64,000 nt of DNA from Thermus parvatiensis (GCF_001535545.1 NZ_CP014141.1:930001-994000); one strand, 5' to 3'; shown: positions 8,935 to 22,063, counted from the first letter of the stretch. A program made the numbers and translations. The notes: generated by a model not told the origin, from the letters alone.

Positions 8935-9957
8935 GTGTGGGAGCTTGCCGAGGTTCAAGAGCCCGAGGCGTGGAACCGCCTGGTCTCGGGCTTCGCCATC
9001 ACGAGCCCCCTCCAGTCCTGGGGCTGGGGGGAGGTGAAGCGGACCACGGGCTGGGAGCCCCGCCGCTTCCTCCTCGTGGGGGACGAAGGCCCCGTGGCCG
9101 CGGCCCAGGTTCTCCTTAAGGCGGCCCCCGGGGGGCTGCGCCTGGCCTACGCTCCCAGGGGGCCTGCCCTCCACCGCCTCGAGGACCTGCCCCAGGTGGC
9201 CCGGGCCCTGGGGCGGGCCCTTCGGGCCACCCACCTGGTCCTGGAGCCGGAGGCGGGGCTTCCTGCCCACCTGCCCGCCCCCCGCTTCCCTGGCCTCCTT
9301 TCGGAGGAGTCCATCCAGCCCGCCCACTCCCTCTGGCTGGACCTCACTCAGGGCGAAGAGGCCCTCCTCAAGGGGATGAAGGAGATGCACCGCCGAAACG
9401 CCCGGCTCGCCCTCAAGCGGGTGGCCCTTTCCGTGGAGGGGGAGGAGGCCTTCGCGGAGTTCTACCGCCTCTTCACGGAGACCAACCGGAGGGCCCGGCT
9501 CCTCCAGCACGACGAGGCCTACTACCGGGCGGTCCTCAAGGAGATGAACCAGCCCTCGGGGGAGGCCTTCCTCGCCCTGGCGCGGAAGGACGGGGAGGCC
9601 CTGGCGGCGGGCCTCTTCGTGGCCTTCGCCGGCCGGGTGGCCTACCTCTACGGCGGCAGCACCCGCAAGCACCCCGAGGCCAAGGCCCCCATGGGCATGC
9701 ACCTCGCCGCCATCCGGCACGGCATGGGGCGGGGCTACCGCATCTACGACCTCTGGGGGGTGCCGAGGAACCCGGAGGGAAGCCATGCCGAAGGGATCTG
9801 GCGCTTCAAGGAGGGGTTTGGCGGCCAGCGGGTGCAGTTTCCCGCTTACGCCCTGCCCCTTTCCCCTCTTTACCGTCCCCTCAAGGCCCTCCTGCGCCTG
9901 CGTAAAACCTGGGTGAACCTCCGGGTGCGGGGCAATCCCAGGGACGTGCTGGGCTGA
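8935..9957 (+). CDS. FemAB/FemX-family peptidoglycan interpeptide-bridge aminoacyltransferase
   Basis: A 340-residue soluble protein with two GNAT-like halves, as in FemX/MurM enzymes that use aminoacyl-tRNA to extend the side chain of lipid II. Visible marks: SPLQSWGWGEVKRTTGW near the N-terminus (the S-x(2)-Q-S-x-x-W/EVK pattern of the family), HRRNARLALKR in the middle, and the C-terminal AYLYGGSTRKHPE...GYRIYDLWGVP, which is typical. Thermus peptidoglycan carries Gly-Gly on ornithine, so glycyl transfer is the likely reaction; this is inferred from chemistry known for the genus. It has its own leaderless-type promoter and lies among envelope genes. Confidence 0.85.
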   Translation: MWELAEVQEPEAWNRLVSGFAITSPLQSWGWGEVKRTTGWEPRRFLLVGDEGPVAAAQVLLKAAPGGLRLAYAPRGPALHRLEDLPQVARALGRALRATHLVLEPEAGLPAHLPAPRFPGLLSEESIQPAHSLWLDLTQGEEALLKGMKEMHRRNARLALKRVALSVEGEEAFAEFYRLFTETNRRARLLQHDEAYYRAVLKEMNQPSGEAFLALARKDGEALAAGLFVAFAGRVAYLYGGSTRKHPEAKAPMGMHLAAIRHGMGRGYRIYDLWGVPRNPEGSHAEGIWRFKEGFGGQRVQFPAYALPLSPLYRPLKALLRLRKTWVNLRVRGNPRDVLG

Positions 9958-9990
9958 AGCTCCTTGTCATCTTTCTCAAGCCTTTGTGGG

Positions 9991-9996
9991 TAAGGT
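9991..9996 (+). promoter_or_regulatory. -10 box of leaderless LptC/OstA-like operon
   Basis: TAAGGT followed by GTAGGC (6 bases) and GTG 10003. It supports a start upstream of the frameshift in this gene. Confidence 0.6.
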
Positions 9997-10002
9997 GTAG
10001 GC

Positions 10003-10556
10003 GTGGTGCGGTTTCTCCTCCCCCTTTTAGCCCTCTTCCTTGTCCTCCTTCTCTTTTCCCCCCGGCCTTCCCAGGCGCCCGAGGGTAGGCCGGGGTAAGG
10101 CTTGAGGGGGTGGAGTTCCTCCTCTTTCCCGAGGAGGAGGGGGTGGAGTGGCGTTTCACCGCCCAGGAGATGGTGGAGGAGGGAGGGGTTTTTCGCATCC
10201 GCGGGGGCCTTTCCGGCGGGCGGTACGTGGAGGGGCGGCTGGACCTGCGTCTTTTCGCCCCCGAGGTGGTGGTGGAGCCTGGGGACAACCTCCGGGCCCC
10301 CTACGCCCGGGTGGAGATCCTGAAGGGGTGCTACCGCCTGGAGCTTTCCCGGCCCGGCCTCGGGGACGTCCTCATCCGGCAGAAGGAGGGGTTTTCGGCC
10401 CCCTGGGTGCGGATTGAGGCCCCCAACCTCCGGGGCGAGGCGGAGCGCTTCCGCTCCGACTTCGCCCTGGAGCGGATTGAGGCGGAAAACCCTCGGTTTG
10501 AGTTCCCCACCGGGGGGAGCTTTGGACCTTGCCAGGTGGAAGGAGGAAGCGGATGA
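10003..10556 (+). CDS. LptC-like membrane-anchored protein (frameshifted)
   Basis: GTG 10003 opens a membrane anchor (VRFLLPLLALFLVLLLFSP), then one base is missing in the G run 10092-10095. After repair the frame continues EGVEFLLFPEEEGVEWRF to TGA 10556, 184 residues in all. One N-terminal TM helix followed by a small beta-rich periplasmic domain is the LptC layout. The domain has strand repeats such as RLDLRLFAPEVVVEPGDNLR and VRIEAPNLRGEAERFRSDFA. It overlaps the next gene by ATGA, and that gene and the one after are LptA/OstA-like, so this looks like an lptC-lptA-lptA operon. Similarity is structural rather than close. Confidence 0.6.
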
Positions 10557-11413
10557 AGCGGATGGCATGGGTGCTCTTGGGCATGGCCTTGGTCTTCGCG
10601 GCCTCGGAGGTGCGGGTGATCCGGGTGGAGGGAGGGCGGCTTTCCGGGGACCTCCGCTACGGCCCCTGGGTCTTTGAGGGGGAGGTGCGGGGGCGGGTGA
10701 AGGACCTCACCATCCTCGCCCCCAAGGCCACCCTCATCGCCCCGAAGGGGAAGACCATGCAGGAGGCGGAGGGGGAGAGGGAGGCCCGGTTTGAGGGGGG
10801 CGTGGTGGTGCGGAGGGGCCGGGTGGAGGCCCGGGGGCCCGCCCTCGTCTACCGGGAAAGCACCGGGGAAGGGGTTCTCCTGGGCCCGGCCCGCATGCGC
10901 CAGGAGCCCAAGCCCGGGGAGGACCCCGTGGAGGTGGAGGCGGCCCGGATGACCTTCCAGGTGGACACCGACACCTCCACCAGCGAAAACGCCCTCCTCA
11001 AGAGCGGCAACCAGGAGGGGCGGGCGGGGCTTGTGTACTACGAGGAGGAGCGGGGCCTCGCCGTCTTCACCGACCCCAAGGAGGTAGTCCTCGTCCGCAA
11101 GCGCAAGGACGGGGACCTGAGGATCCGGGCCAAGGAGGTGCGGAGCCTCACCGGCCCCAAAAGGCTCATCGCCACCGGGGGGGTGGTCCTCGAGGACGGC
11201 GACCTCGTGACCCGCGGGGAGAGCCTCTACTACGACGACACCACCGGGGAGGCCATCGTCTTGGGGAGGCCCGCCGTGAGCGAGAACGCGAAGGAGGGCT
11301 TCCGGCTTTCCGGGGGAACCCTCCTCCACAACGTGAACCGCCACCAGGTCCGCGTCTACGGCCGCGCCTTCCGCCTGCCCCTGGAGGAGTTCAAGAAGCT
11401 CGGGGAGAGGTAG
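10553..11413 (+). CDS. LptA/OstA-like periplasmic protein 1
   Basis: A 286-residue exported protein: signal peptide (KRMAWVLLGMALVFAAS), then successive beta-hairpins of the OstA type such as EAEGEREARFEGGVVVRRGR, ARGPALVYRESTGEGVLLGP and ATGGVVLEDGDLVTRGESLY followed by YDDTTGEAIVLG. The V-x-G-x-G-x-V / D...G...G rhythm is that of LptA and the LptD N-terminus, which line the lipid bridge across the periplasm. ATG 10553 has AGGAGG 6 bases upstream and overlaps the preceding stop. The next gene starts directly after its stop. Which lipid it carries in an LPS-free genus is open. Confidence 0.7.
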   Translation: MKRMAWVLLGMALVFAASEVRVIRVEGGRLSGDLRYGPWVFEGEVRGRVKDLTILAPKATLIAPKGKTMQEAEGEREARFEGGVVVRRGRVEARGPALVYRESTGEGVLLGPARMRQEPKPGEDPVEVEAARMTFQVDTDTSTSENALLKSGNQEGRAGLVYYEEERGLAVFTDPKEVVLVRKRKDGDLRIRAKEVRSLTGPKRLIATGGVVLEDGDLVTRGESLYYDDTTGEAIVLGRPAVSENAKEGFRLSGGTLLHNVNRHQVRVYGRAFRLPLEEFKKLGER

Positions 11414-12343
11414 GTGCCCTGGCTCAGGCTCTCCCTCCTTGGCCTCCTAGGCCTTGCCCTCGTCCTGGCCCAGGAGGTCTACCGCCCAGAGGTGGAGCTC
11501 GTCCGCAAGGACAAGCAGGTGGTGGCCTCGGTTTCGGGGGAGGAGGGGAGCCTTTTTTACGCCGACTATGGGGACCTTTACGTGGGGGAGCTCCGAGAGC
11601 TCACCCCTTCCCGGGCGGTGGTGGGGGAGCGGGCCTTTTTCCTGGACGCGGGGAGCGTCCTCGAGGCGGGCCTTTCCCCGGGGGACCGGGTGGAGGCCGC
11701 CTACAACAAGGACCTCCTTCGGGAGGGGCTTCCCTACCTGATGCGCCTCAGGCGGGCGGGGGAGGAAGGGGCGAAGACCTACCTCCGCCTCGTCCTCTAC
11801 GACCCCAAGGGGGTGGAGGTGCGCCTGGGGGAGGAGGTGGAGGCCCGGGGGCCTTTGGCCCTGGTGGAGCGGGGAGGGAGGGAGGAGCTTCTTCTCTCCG
11901 GGGGCGAGGCCCGTTACCTGGAGGAGGAGGGGCGCCTCGAGGTCCGGCCCGCCCCGGGGGCGGTGGCCCTCGCCCAGGGGGCGACCCGGGTGGAGGGGGT
12001 GAGGCTCCGCTACCGCAACGACACCGGGGAGGCCTTTCTGGAAGGGCCCTTGGCCTTGAGCCGGGAAGGGGAGAAGCCCCTAAAGGGCAAGGCCCAGGCC
12101 CTCCGCTACCTCCTGGACGAGGACGCTCTCTGGCTTCTTGGGGATGTGGAGTTCGTCCAGGGAGGCCGCACCACCCGGGCGGAGCGGGCCCTTTTGCGGG
12201 AAAAGGAGGGGTACGCCTACCTCTTCAGCGGCGTGGAAAGCCGGGACGAGAAGGGGTTCGTCCGGGGCGAGCGGGTGCGCTACGCCCTGCGCACGGGGGA
12301 GGTGGTGGTCCTGGGGCGGGTGGCGGGAGAGCTAAGGGAGTAG
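11414..12343 (+). CDS. LptA/OstA-like periplasmic protein 2
   Basis: A 309-residue exported protein starting with GTG immediately after the TAG of the previous gene. Signal peptide (PWLRLSLLGLLGLALVLAQ), then beta-rich repeats: LLLSGGEARYLEEEGRLEVR, VEGVRLRYRNDTGEAFLEGP, LLGDVEFVQGGRTTRAERAL and VRGERVRYALRTGEVVVLGR. These repeat units match those of the preceding protein in style, so the pair is probably an ancient duplication. It would act with its neighbours as a periplasmic lipid bridge or its outer end. No barrel domain of LptD type is present here. It is convergent with the ABC ATPase gene, with 4 bases between stops. Confidence 0.65.
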   Translation: MPWLRLSLLGLLGLALVLAQEVYRPEVELVRKDKQVVASVSGEEGSLFYADYGDLYVGELRELTPSRAVVGERAFFLDAGSVLEAGLSPGDRVEAAYNKDLLREGLPYLMRLRRAGEEGAKTYLRLVLYDPKGVEVRLGEEVEARGPLALVERGGREELLLSGGEARYLEEEGRLEVRPAPGAVALAQGATRVEGVRLRYRNDTGEAFLEGPLALSREGEKPLKGKAQALRYLLDEDALWLLGDVEFVQGGRTTRAERALLREKEGYAYLFSGVESRDEKGFVRGERVRYALRTGEVVVLGRVAGELRE

Positions 12344-12347
12344 CCCC

Positions 12348-13837
12348 CTAGGCGGGGATGCCGGCCATGAGGAGGCCGAGCCTTTCCTCCGTGGCCTCCT
12401 CGGGGGTGAGCTCCCCCACGATCCGTCCCCCGTACATCACCAGGATGCGGTCGGCCAGGGAGAGCACCTCCGAGAGGTCAGCGGAGACCAGGAGCACGGC
12501 CATGCCCTGGTCGCGGGCCTCCACCAGGCGTTGGTGGATGAACTCAATGGCCCCCACGTCCACCCCACGGGTGGGCTGGGCGGCGATGAGGAGGCGGGGC
12601 CTGCGCAGGAGCTCCCGCCCCACCACGATCTTCTGCTGGTTCCCCCCGGAGAAGCGCCGGGCGGAGAGGGCGGTGGAGCGGGGGCGGACGTCGTAGGCCT
12701 CCACGAGCTTCCTGGCGTGGGCTTCGGCGGCTCGGTCGTCCAAGAAGCCCAAAAAGCCCCGGAAAGGAGGGCGGTGCTGGTCCCCCAGGATGGCGTTCTC
12801 CTTCACGGAGAAGTCCAGGATGAGGCCGCGGGCGAGCCGGTCTTCGGGCACGTGGCTCACCCCCCGGTCCCGGACCCCCCGGGCCGAAGGGGGAAGGGGC
12901 CGGCCCAGGAGGAGGGCCTTGCCCTTAAAGGGCCTTAGGCCGGTAAGGGCCTCCACGAGCTCGGTCTGGCCGTTGCCTTCCACCCCGGCGATGCCCACGA
13001 TCTCCCCGGCCCTCACCTGGAAGCTTACCCCCTTGAGGCGGGGCGGGGCCTCGAGGCCCTCCACCTCCAGCACCACCTCCCCAGGCCTTGCCGGGGTCTT
13101 TTCCACCCTGAGCACCACCTCCCGGCCCACCATCATCCGGGCCAGGGCCTCCAGGCTGGTCTCCTTGGTGCGTACCGTGCCCACCACCTTGCCGTCCCGA
13201 ATCACGGTGATGCGGTCGGAGACCTCCAGCACCTCCTTCAGCTTGTGGCTGATGAAGATGGCGGCGTTGCCCCTTGCCACGTAGGCCCGGAGGAAGCGGA
13301 AAAGCTCCTCCGCTTCCTGGGGAGTGAGGACCGCCGTGGGCTCGTCCAGGATGAGGATCCTGGCCTCCCGGTAGAGGGCCTTGAGGATCTCCACCCGCTG
13401 CTGCAACCCCACGGGGAGGTTCTCTACCTTCTCGTCCAGGGGGACCTCAAAGCCCAGCTCCTCCATGAGCTTCTCAGCCCGCTTTCGGGCGGCCTCGAGG
13501 TCCAGGAAAAGGGGGCTTCCCGGTTCCAGGCCCAAAACCAGGTTCTCCAAGACGGTGAAGGGCTCCACCAGCATGAAGTGCTGGTGGACCATGCCAATGC
13601 CGGCCCCTATGGCGTCCAGAGGGCTTTTAGGCCTATAGGGCTTCCCGTCCACCCACATTTCTCCGGCGTCCGGGGCTGAAGGCCGTAGACGATCTTCATC
13701 AGGGTGGACTTGCCGGCACCGTTTTCCCCCACCAGGGCCAAGACTTCGCCCCACTCCAGGTCCAGGCTGATGCGGTCGTTGGCCAGAACCAGGGGGAAGC
13801 GCTTGGTGATGTCCTTGAGGACCAGGGCCTTCGCCAC
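12348..13837 (-). CDS. Bmp/nucleoside-type ABC transporter ATP-binding protein, two ABC domains (frameshifted)
   Basis: Cytoplasmic ATPase of the BmpA-NupOPQ (CUT2-like) importer family, with two fused ABC domains and 496 residues after repair. Domain 1: Walker [10 protein letters not shown] (near 40), [14 protein letters not shown]-loop, variant signature [15 protein letters not shown]. Domain 2: the degenerate Walker [14 protein letters not shown] usual in this family and signature [16 protein letters not shown]. One base is missing in the G run 13672-13675, splitting the Walker A segment from the rest. GTG 13837 is chosen because TATACT lies 6 bases upstream. The lipoprotein partner is at 14193-15380, but no permease gene lies next to either, so the membrane part must be encoded elsewhere. 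Confidence 0.88.
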
Positions 13838-13843
13838 GCCAGG

Positions 13844-13849
13844 AGTATA
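13844..13849 (-). promoter_or_regulatory. -10 box of leaderless ABC ATPase gene
   Basis: TATACT, then CCTGGC (6 bases), then GTG 13837. It means the ATPase can be transcribed separately from the lipoprotein gene across the IS relic. Confidence 0.65.
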
Positions 13850-13931
13850 CGGGAAAACCGGGGCCAGAAGGCCCCGGCCTTCAGCCCAAAGCCCCCTTAG
13901 CGGAAAGAGGGGGTGTGGGGGAGCTATAATC

Positions 13932-13975
13932 CCCCGGTTTGCAAGATACGGGCTCTGCCCGTGACCAAACCGGGG
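13932..13975. repeat. long inverted repeat with nested stem
   Basis: CCCCGGTTTG (13932-13941) pairs with CAAACCGGGG (13966-13975); inside it ACGGGC (13948-13953) pairs with GCCCGT (13957-13962) around a TCT loop. There is no T run on either side, so it is not a standard terminator. It probably belongs to the IS relic left end. Confidence 0.8.
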
Positions 13976-13993
13976 ATACATGGACTCCCCCAC

Positions 13994-14012
13994 GCCGCCC
14001 GGTTTTGGCGGC
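13994..14012. repeat. hairpin in IS relic
   Basis: GCCGCC (13994-13999) and GGCGGC (14007-14012) around a 7-base loop. Subterminal hairpins of this kind are used for recognition by IS200/IS605 transposases. Confidence 0.5.
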
Positions 14013-14167
14013 AAAGCATGGTGAGCGGTCATTTTGTGGTATAATTCTCCGTGGGAGAGTCTGTGCTGAAACGCCACCTCCCAGATACGGAGTCAAGGTT
14101 TTTTCTGGGCTCGGACGGAGCCTGCGGGGACAGGGGCGGCGTGGGCTGTCCCATGAGAACCGCGAAG

Positions 14168-14187
14168 CCCCGCTCTTCAGAGCGGGG
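14168..14187. repeat. right-end hairpin of IS relic
   Basis: CCCCGCTC-TTCA-GAGCGGGG, a perfect 8-bp stem, followed by AGTCGTCAC. This matches the conserved right-end form of tnpB-carrying IS605-family elements as I remember it. It also lies just past the lipoprotein gene's stop on the other strand, so it may stop that transcript as well. Confidence 0.65.
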
Positions 14188-14192
14188 AGTCG

Positions 14193-15380
14193 TCACCGGG
14201 TTTCGGGCACCTGGATCTCCCCGTTGATGATGGCCTGCTTCAGCTCCTCGAGGCGGGCCTTCACCTCCTCGGGGATCAGGGCCTGGTTGTACTCGTCCAG
14301 GGCGTAGCCCACGCCGTCCTCGGCGAGGCCCAGGTCCTTGACCCCGCCCTGGAAGGTGCCGTCCACGACGCTCTTGATGGTGTCGTACACGGCCACGTCT
14401 ACCCGCTTGACCATGGAGGTCAGGCCGTGGTTGAGGGTGGTGGGGTCGTTGTCGGTGTCGCCCAGATAGTTCTGGTTGGAGTCCACGCCGATGAAGAAGA
14501 GGGGTGTGGTGCCCTCGCCGCACTTCTCCTCGTAGGCGGGGTACTTGGGCACGCCGGCGAAGCGGTCCTCGCGCACGAAGCGCACGGCCCCGCCTTCCCT
14601 GAGGCACATCTCCTCCTTCACGAAGTCAATGAGGCCGAGGCCGGAGCCGCCGGCGGCGGCGTAGATGATGTCCGCCCCTTGACGGGCCTGGCTGGAGGCG
14701 ATCTCCTTGGCCTTGGCGGGGTCGTTCCAGGCGGCGGGGGTGTTGCCCACGTAGCCCACCAGGACCTTGCCCTGGATCTTGTCCTCCTTGAAGGCGTACT
14801 CCGCCCCGGCGCGGAAGCCCGCCTCAAACTTGTGGATGAGGGGGATGTCCATGCCGCCGATGAACCCCACCACGCCGGTGCGGGAGAGCTTGCCCGCCAC
14901 GTAGCCCACGAGGAAGCTCCCCTCGTGCTCCCGGAAGACCACGCCCAAGGCGTTGGGAAGCTTGCCCTCCCCGGGAACGGCGTCAATCACGGCGAACTTC
15001 ACGTTGGGGAACTCCTGGGCGGTGGCGGTGATGGCGGGCTCGTTGGCGAAGCCCACGCCGATCACCAAGTCAAACCCTTCCTCGGCGAAGGTGCGGATGC
15101 CCTGGCCCACCTGGGAGGGATCGGCGGGCTCAAAGTCAAAGATCTGGACGCCAAGCTCCTGGGCCGCCCGTTGCGCTCCTTCCCAGGCGGACTGGTTGAA
15201 GGAGCGGTCAAACTTGCCGCCGGCGTCAAAGGCAAGCCCCACCCGGATGTTGGCCCCGGGAAGGCTCGTTTCCTCAGTCGGAGCCGCCTCCGCGCCGGCC
15301 TGCTCCTCCGCTTTTCTGGGGCAGGCCGTAAGGGCCACAGCGAGCGCGCCTAGGGTGAGCAACCACAAAAGCCTCCTCAT
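14193..15380 (-). CDS. BMP-family (PnrA/BmpA) nucleoside-binding lipoprotein
   Basis: Substrate-binding lipoprotein of an ABC importer; family members bind purine nucleosides. It has 395 residues, a lipobox LTAC (Cys20), then the Bmp fold: VGLAFDAGGKFDRSFNQSAW with the conserved DRSFNQ, GVGFANEPAITATAQEFPNV, FVGGMD-like FIGGMDIPLIHKFEAGF, and GADIIYAAAGGSGLG. An insert rich in Cys and charged residues (EEMCLREGGAVRF...YEEKCGEG) is larger than usual. ATG 15380 has AAAGGAGG at good spacing and a TATACT -10 box further up. The stop codon lies within the right end of the IS relic, so the original C-terminus may have been a few residues longer. Confidence 0.9.
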   Translation of the reverse strand: MRRLLWLLTLGALAVALTACPRKAEEQAGAEAAPTEETSLPGANIRVGLAFDAGGKFDRSFNQSAWEGAQRAAQELGVQIFDFEPADPSQVGQGIRTFAEEGFDLVIGVGFANEPAITATAQEFPNVKFAVIDAVPGEGKLPNALGVVFREHEGSFLVGYVAGKLSRTGVVGFIGGMDIPLIHKFEAGFRAGAEYAFKEDKIQGKVLVGYVGNTPAAWNDPAKAKEIASSQARQGADIIYAAAGGSGLGLIDFVKEEMCLREGGAVRFVREDRFAGVPKYPAYEEKCGEGTTPLFFIGVDSNQNYLGDTDNDPTTLNHGLTSMVKRVDVAVYDTIKSVVDGTFQGGVKDLGLAEDGVGYALDEYNQALIPEEVKARLEELKQAIINGEIQVPETR

Positions 15381-15426
15381 AACGCCTCCTTTCGGGATAG
15401 GGGATGCGCCCCTGTCTCCAAAGGCA

Positions 15427-15432
15427 AGTATA
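15427..15432 (-). promoter_or_regulatory. -10 box of the Bmp lipoprotein gene
   Basis: TATACT on the minus strand, about 47 bases before ATG 15380. The leader carries the AAAGGAGG ribosome site. It is divergent from the ligA -10 box, and the two overlap head to head within 20 bases. Confidence 0.5.
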
Positions 15433-15440
15433 GCCCAAGG

Positions 15441-18283
<2,843 letters not shown>

Positions 18284-18289
18284 CCCCCG

Positions 18290-18295
18290 AGTTTA
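18290..18295 (-). promoter_or_regulatory. -10 box of leaderless thyX
   Basis: TAAACT, then CGGGGG (6 bases), then ATG 18283. Confidence 0.65.
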
Positions 18296-18314
18296 CCGGG
18301 AGGCCCCTCCGGGG

Positions 18315-18345
18315 TAGGATGGGAGTTGTCTTGGCGCGAGGCGCC
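18315..18345 (+). promoter_or_regulatory. trpB -10 box and leader hairpin
   Basis: TAGGAT at 18315-18320, then in the short leader a hairpin GGCGC-GAG-GCGCC (18333-18345). It is followed by TTTAGGAG, the ribosome site of trpB. No leader peptide rich in Trp is visible, so classical attenuation is not supported. Confidence 0.45.
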
Positions 18346-18359
18346 TTTAGGAGCGAAGC

Positions 18360-20371
<2,012 letters not shown>

Positions 20372-20419
20372 CTTCGTTTTAATAAAAAGCCGCTACCCTG
20401 GGCCCTGGAGGACAAACCC

Positions 20420-20927
20420 ATGCGGCAGTGGCCTTTAGTTTTGGCAGGCGGCCTCCTCCTCGGAGCCTGTGGGCTTATTCCAGGTTTTGGGGGCCTAAGG
20501 TCTCCGGAGAGTTCCAGGGGGACTGGTCCGGCGTGGTCCAGGGCCTGCGCCTGGCCTTGGTGGGCCTCACGACGGAGGGGCAGGTGGACTACAGCAACCA
20601 GCTGGAAATCAAAGACCCGAGCCTCACCAAGGGCTACCTGATGGAGCTCCCCCGGAGGCCAGCGAGGGGAGCTATCGGGTGGTGGCCTACCGGGACGACG
20701 ACAACAACGGCCGCTACAGCCGCGGCGACGCGGTCTTGGGGGACACCTGCAGCAAGTACCTCCTCTACGCCAACGGCTCCGGCACCAAGCTCTACTGGGT
20801 GGGAAGCCCCAAGACCCTCAAGGTGAAGCACGGCTGGAACGGTTACGATGCCCAGAAGGGGGGCGACCCCTACCAGGCCTCGGTCTACACCGACTACGAC
20901 CTCTACCGCTCGGGGAACTGCCCTTAG
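20420..20927 (+). CDS. small lipoprotein with DxDxNG-like calcium loop (two frameshifts)
   Basis: ATG 20420 (GGAGG upstream) opens a lipoprotein signal with lipobox LLGAC. Two single bases are missing, in the G run 20489-20493 and in the C run 20648-20651. After repair there is one 169-residue protein to TAG 20927. The mature part contains KVSGEFQGDWSGVVQGLRLA, then VVAYRDDDNNGRYSRGDAVL, whose D-D-D-N-N-G-x-Y-x-x-G-D resembles calcium-binding loops of dockerin or EF-hand type. It ends with an aromatic tail containing two Cys that could pair. I do not recognise the family. It sits behind trpBA and its 3' end overlaps convergent mqnC. Confidence 0.65.
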
Positions 20928-22056
20928 GCGAGGGGGAGCTCTACGGGCTCGGGCTCGCTGAGGATGGCCTCGGCGTCGGGGTAGCGGAGGATGCGGTAGA
21001 GGGGGTCCCGTTCCGCCGGCTTAAACCCCGCGTCCACGATGTGGCGCACGATCTGGCGCACCGTGGCGTGGGTGCGGCCGTGCCCCCCGGCCGCCGAGAC
21101 CACGTTCTCCTCCAGCATGGTGCTCCCGAAGTCGTCGGCCCCGTAGTAGAGGGCCGCCTGGGCCACCTTGAAGCCCAGGGTGGGCCAGGAGGCCTGGAAG
21201 TGGACGAAGTTGTCCAGGGCGAGGCGGGCGATGGCGAGGGTCTTCAGGTACTCGTGGGCCGTGGCCCCTGGGGCCTTGCCCTTTAAGCGGGTGTGCTCCA
21301 CCTGAAGGGTCCACAGGGCGAAGGCGGCGAAGCCGTTCTCATAGCGCTCCAGGGCCCTGTCCTGCTGGGCGCGAAGGCCCAGGAGGTGGGCGGTGCGCTC
21401 CTTGGGGCCTTCTCCGAAGCCGATGACCATGGTGGCGAGGGTGTAAAGCCCCAGGGCCTGGGCGGCGTCCACGATGCGGTACCAGTCCGCCGTCCGGATC
21501 CGGGCGGGGGCTGCCTTCAGGCGGACCTCGTCCACCAAAATCTCCGCCCCGGCCCCGGGCAGGCCGTCCAGGCCCGCTTCCTTTAGCTTTTCCAGGATCG
21601 CCTCCGCCCTAAGGCCCGTGAGGCGTTCTAGGCCCAGGATCTCCTCGGGCTGAAGGCGTCTATGCGGAGGTCGGGGAAGCGGCTTTTGAGGTAGCGGAGG
21701 AGGTCCAGGTACCACTCCAGGGGAAGCTCCGGGTTCACCCCGCCCTGCATGAGGATCCGCCTGCCCCCCACCTGGTAGAGCTCCTCCACTTTCCTCCCGA
21801 TCTCCTCGTAGCTCAGGGTGTAGGCGTCCTTCTGCCTCTTGGTGCGGTAGAAGGCGCAGAAGGCGCAGGCCACGGTGCAGACGTTGGTGTAGTTGATGTT
21901 CCGGTCAATGAGGAAGGTCACCACCTCGGGGTCGGTCTTCTTAAGCCGCACCTCGTGGGCGGCGGCGGCCAGCTCTGGGAGGGGAAGGTCAAAGAGGGCC
22001 AGCACCTCGGCCTCCGAAAGCCTCTCCCCGGCCACGGCCTTCTCCAGGACGTCCAT
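20924..22056 (-). CDS. mqnC: cyclic dehypoxanthinyl futalosine synthase (frameshifted)
   Basis: Radical SAM enzyme of the futalosine route to menaquinone, cyclising dehypoxanthinyl futalosine. It has 377 residues after adding one base at the G run 21647-21649. The radical SAM cluster motif CTVACAFC follows RNINYTN. GLPGAGAEILVDEVR and ADDFGSTMLEENVVSAAG are typical of MqnC; the related MqnE has a different text around the GAEI motif, so MqnC is favoured. ATG 22056 is leaderless by spacing (TAGGAT, 7 bases). Thermus makes menaquinone by this route. Other mqn genes are not in the window. Confidence 0.88.
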
Positions 22057-22063
22057 GGCCTTT

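Larger units (their letters stand above)
13931..14197 (+). mobile_element. internally deleted IS200/IS605-type (tnpB-bearing) element relic
   Basis: This stretch separates the two ABC transporter genes and has no intact gene. On the plus strand a frame at about 14080-14196 reads [14 protein letters not shown] then RGLSHENREAPLFRAG, which resembles the tail of IS605-family TnpB. It is followed directly by a right-end-like hairpin (14168-14187) and AGTCGTCAC. About 130 bases upstream is a TGTGGTATAATTC promoter-like site (14034-14046) such as precedes transposase genes in these elements, and two more hairpins (13932-13975, 13994-14012). I infer a left end joined to a right end with the transposase core lost. 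The right-end bases supply the TGA stop of the neighbouring lipoprotein gene. The boundaries are approximate. Confidence 0.55.

Noticed and set aside
8038-9786. pheA frame extended to 9786
   Set aside because: Everything before 8871 is antisense to the femX-like gene and has His/Gly-rich shadow composition.
13932-13975. Nested hairpin as a terminator or purine riboswitch for the nucleoside transporter
   Set aside because: No T run on either strand and no conserved purine-aptamer core; it is better explained as part of the IS relic.
18333-18345. trp attenuator
   Set aside because: Only a 5-bp hairpin, no Trp-rich leader peptide and no T run.
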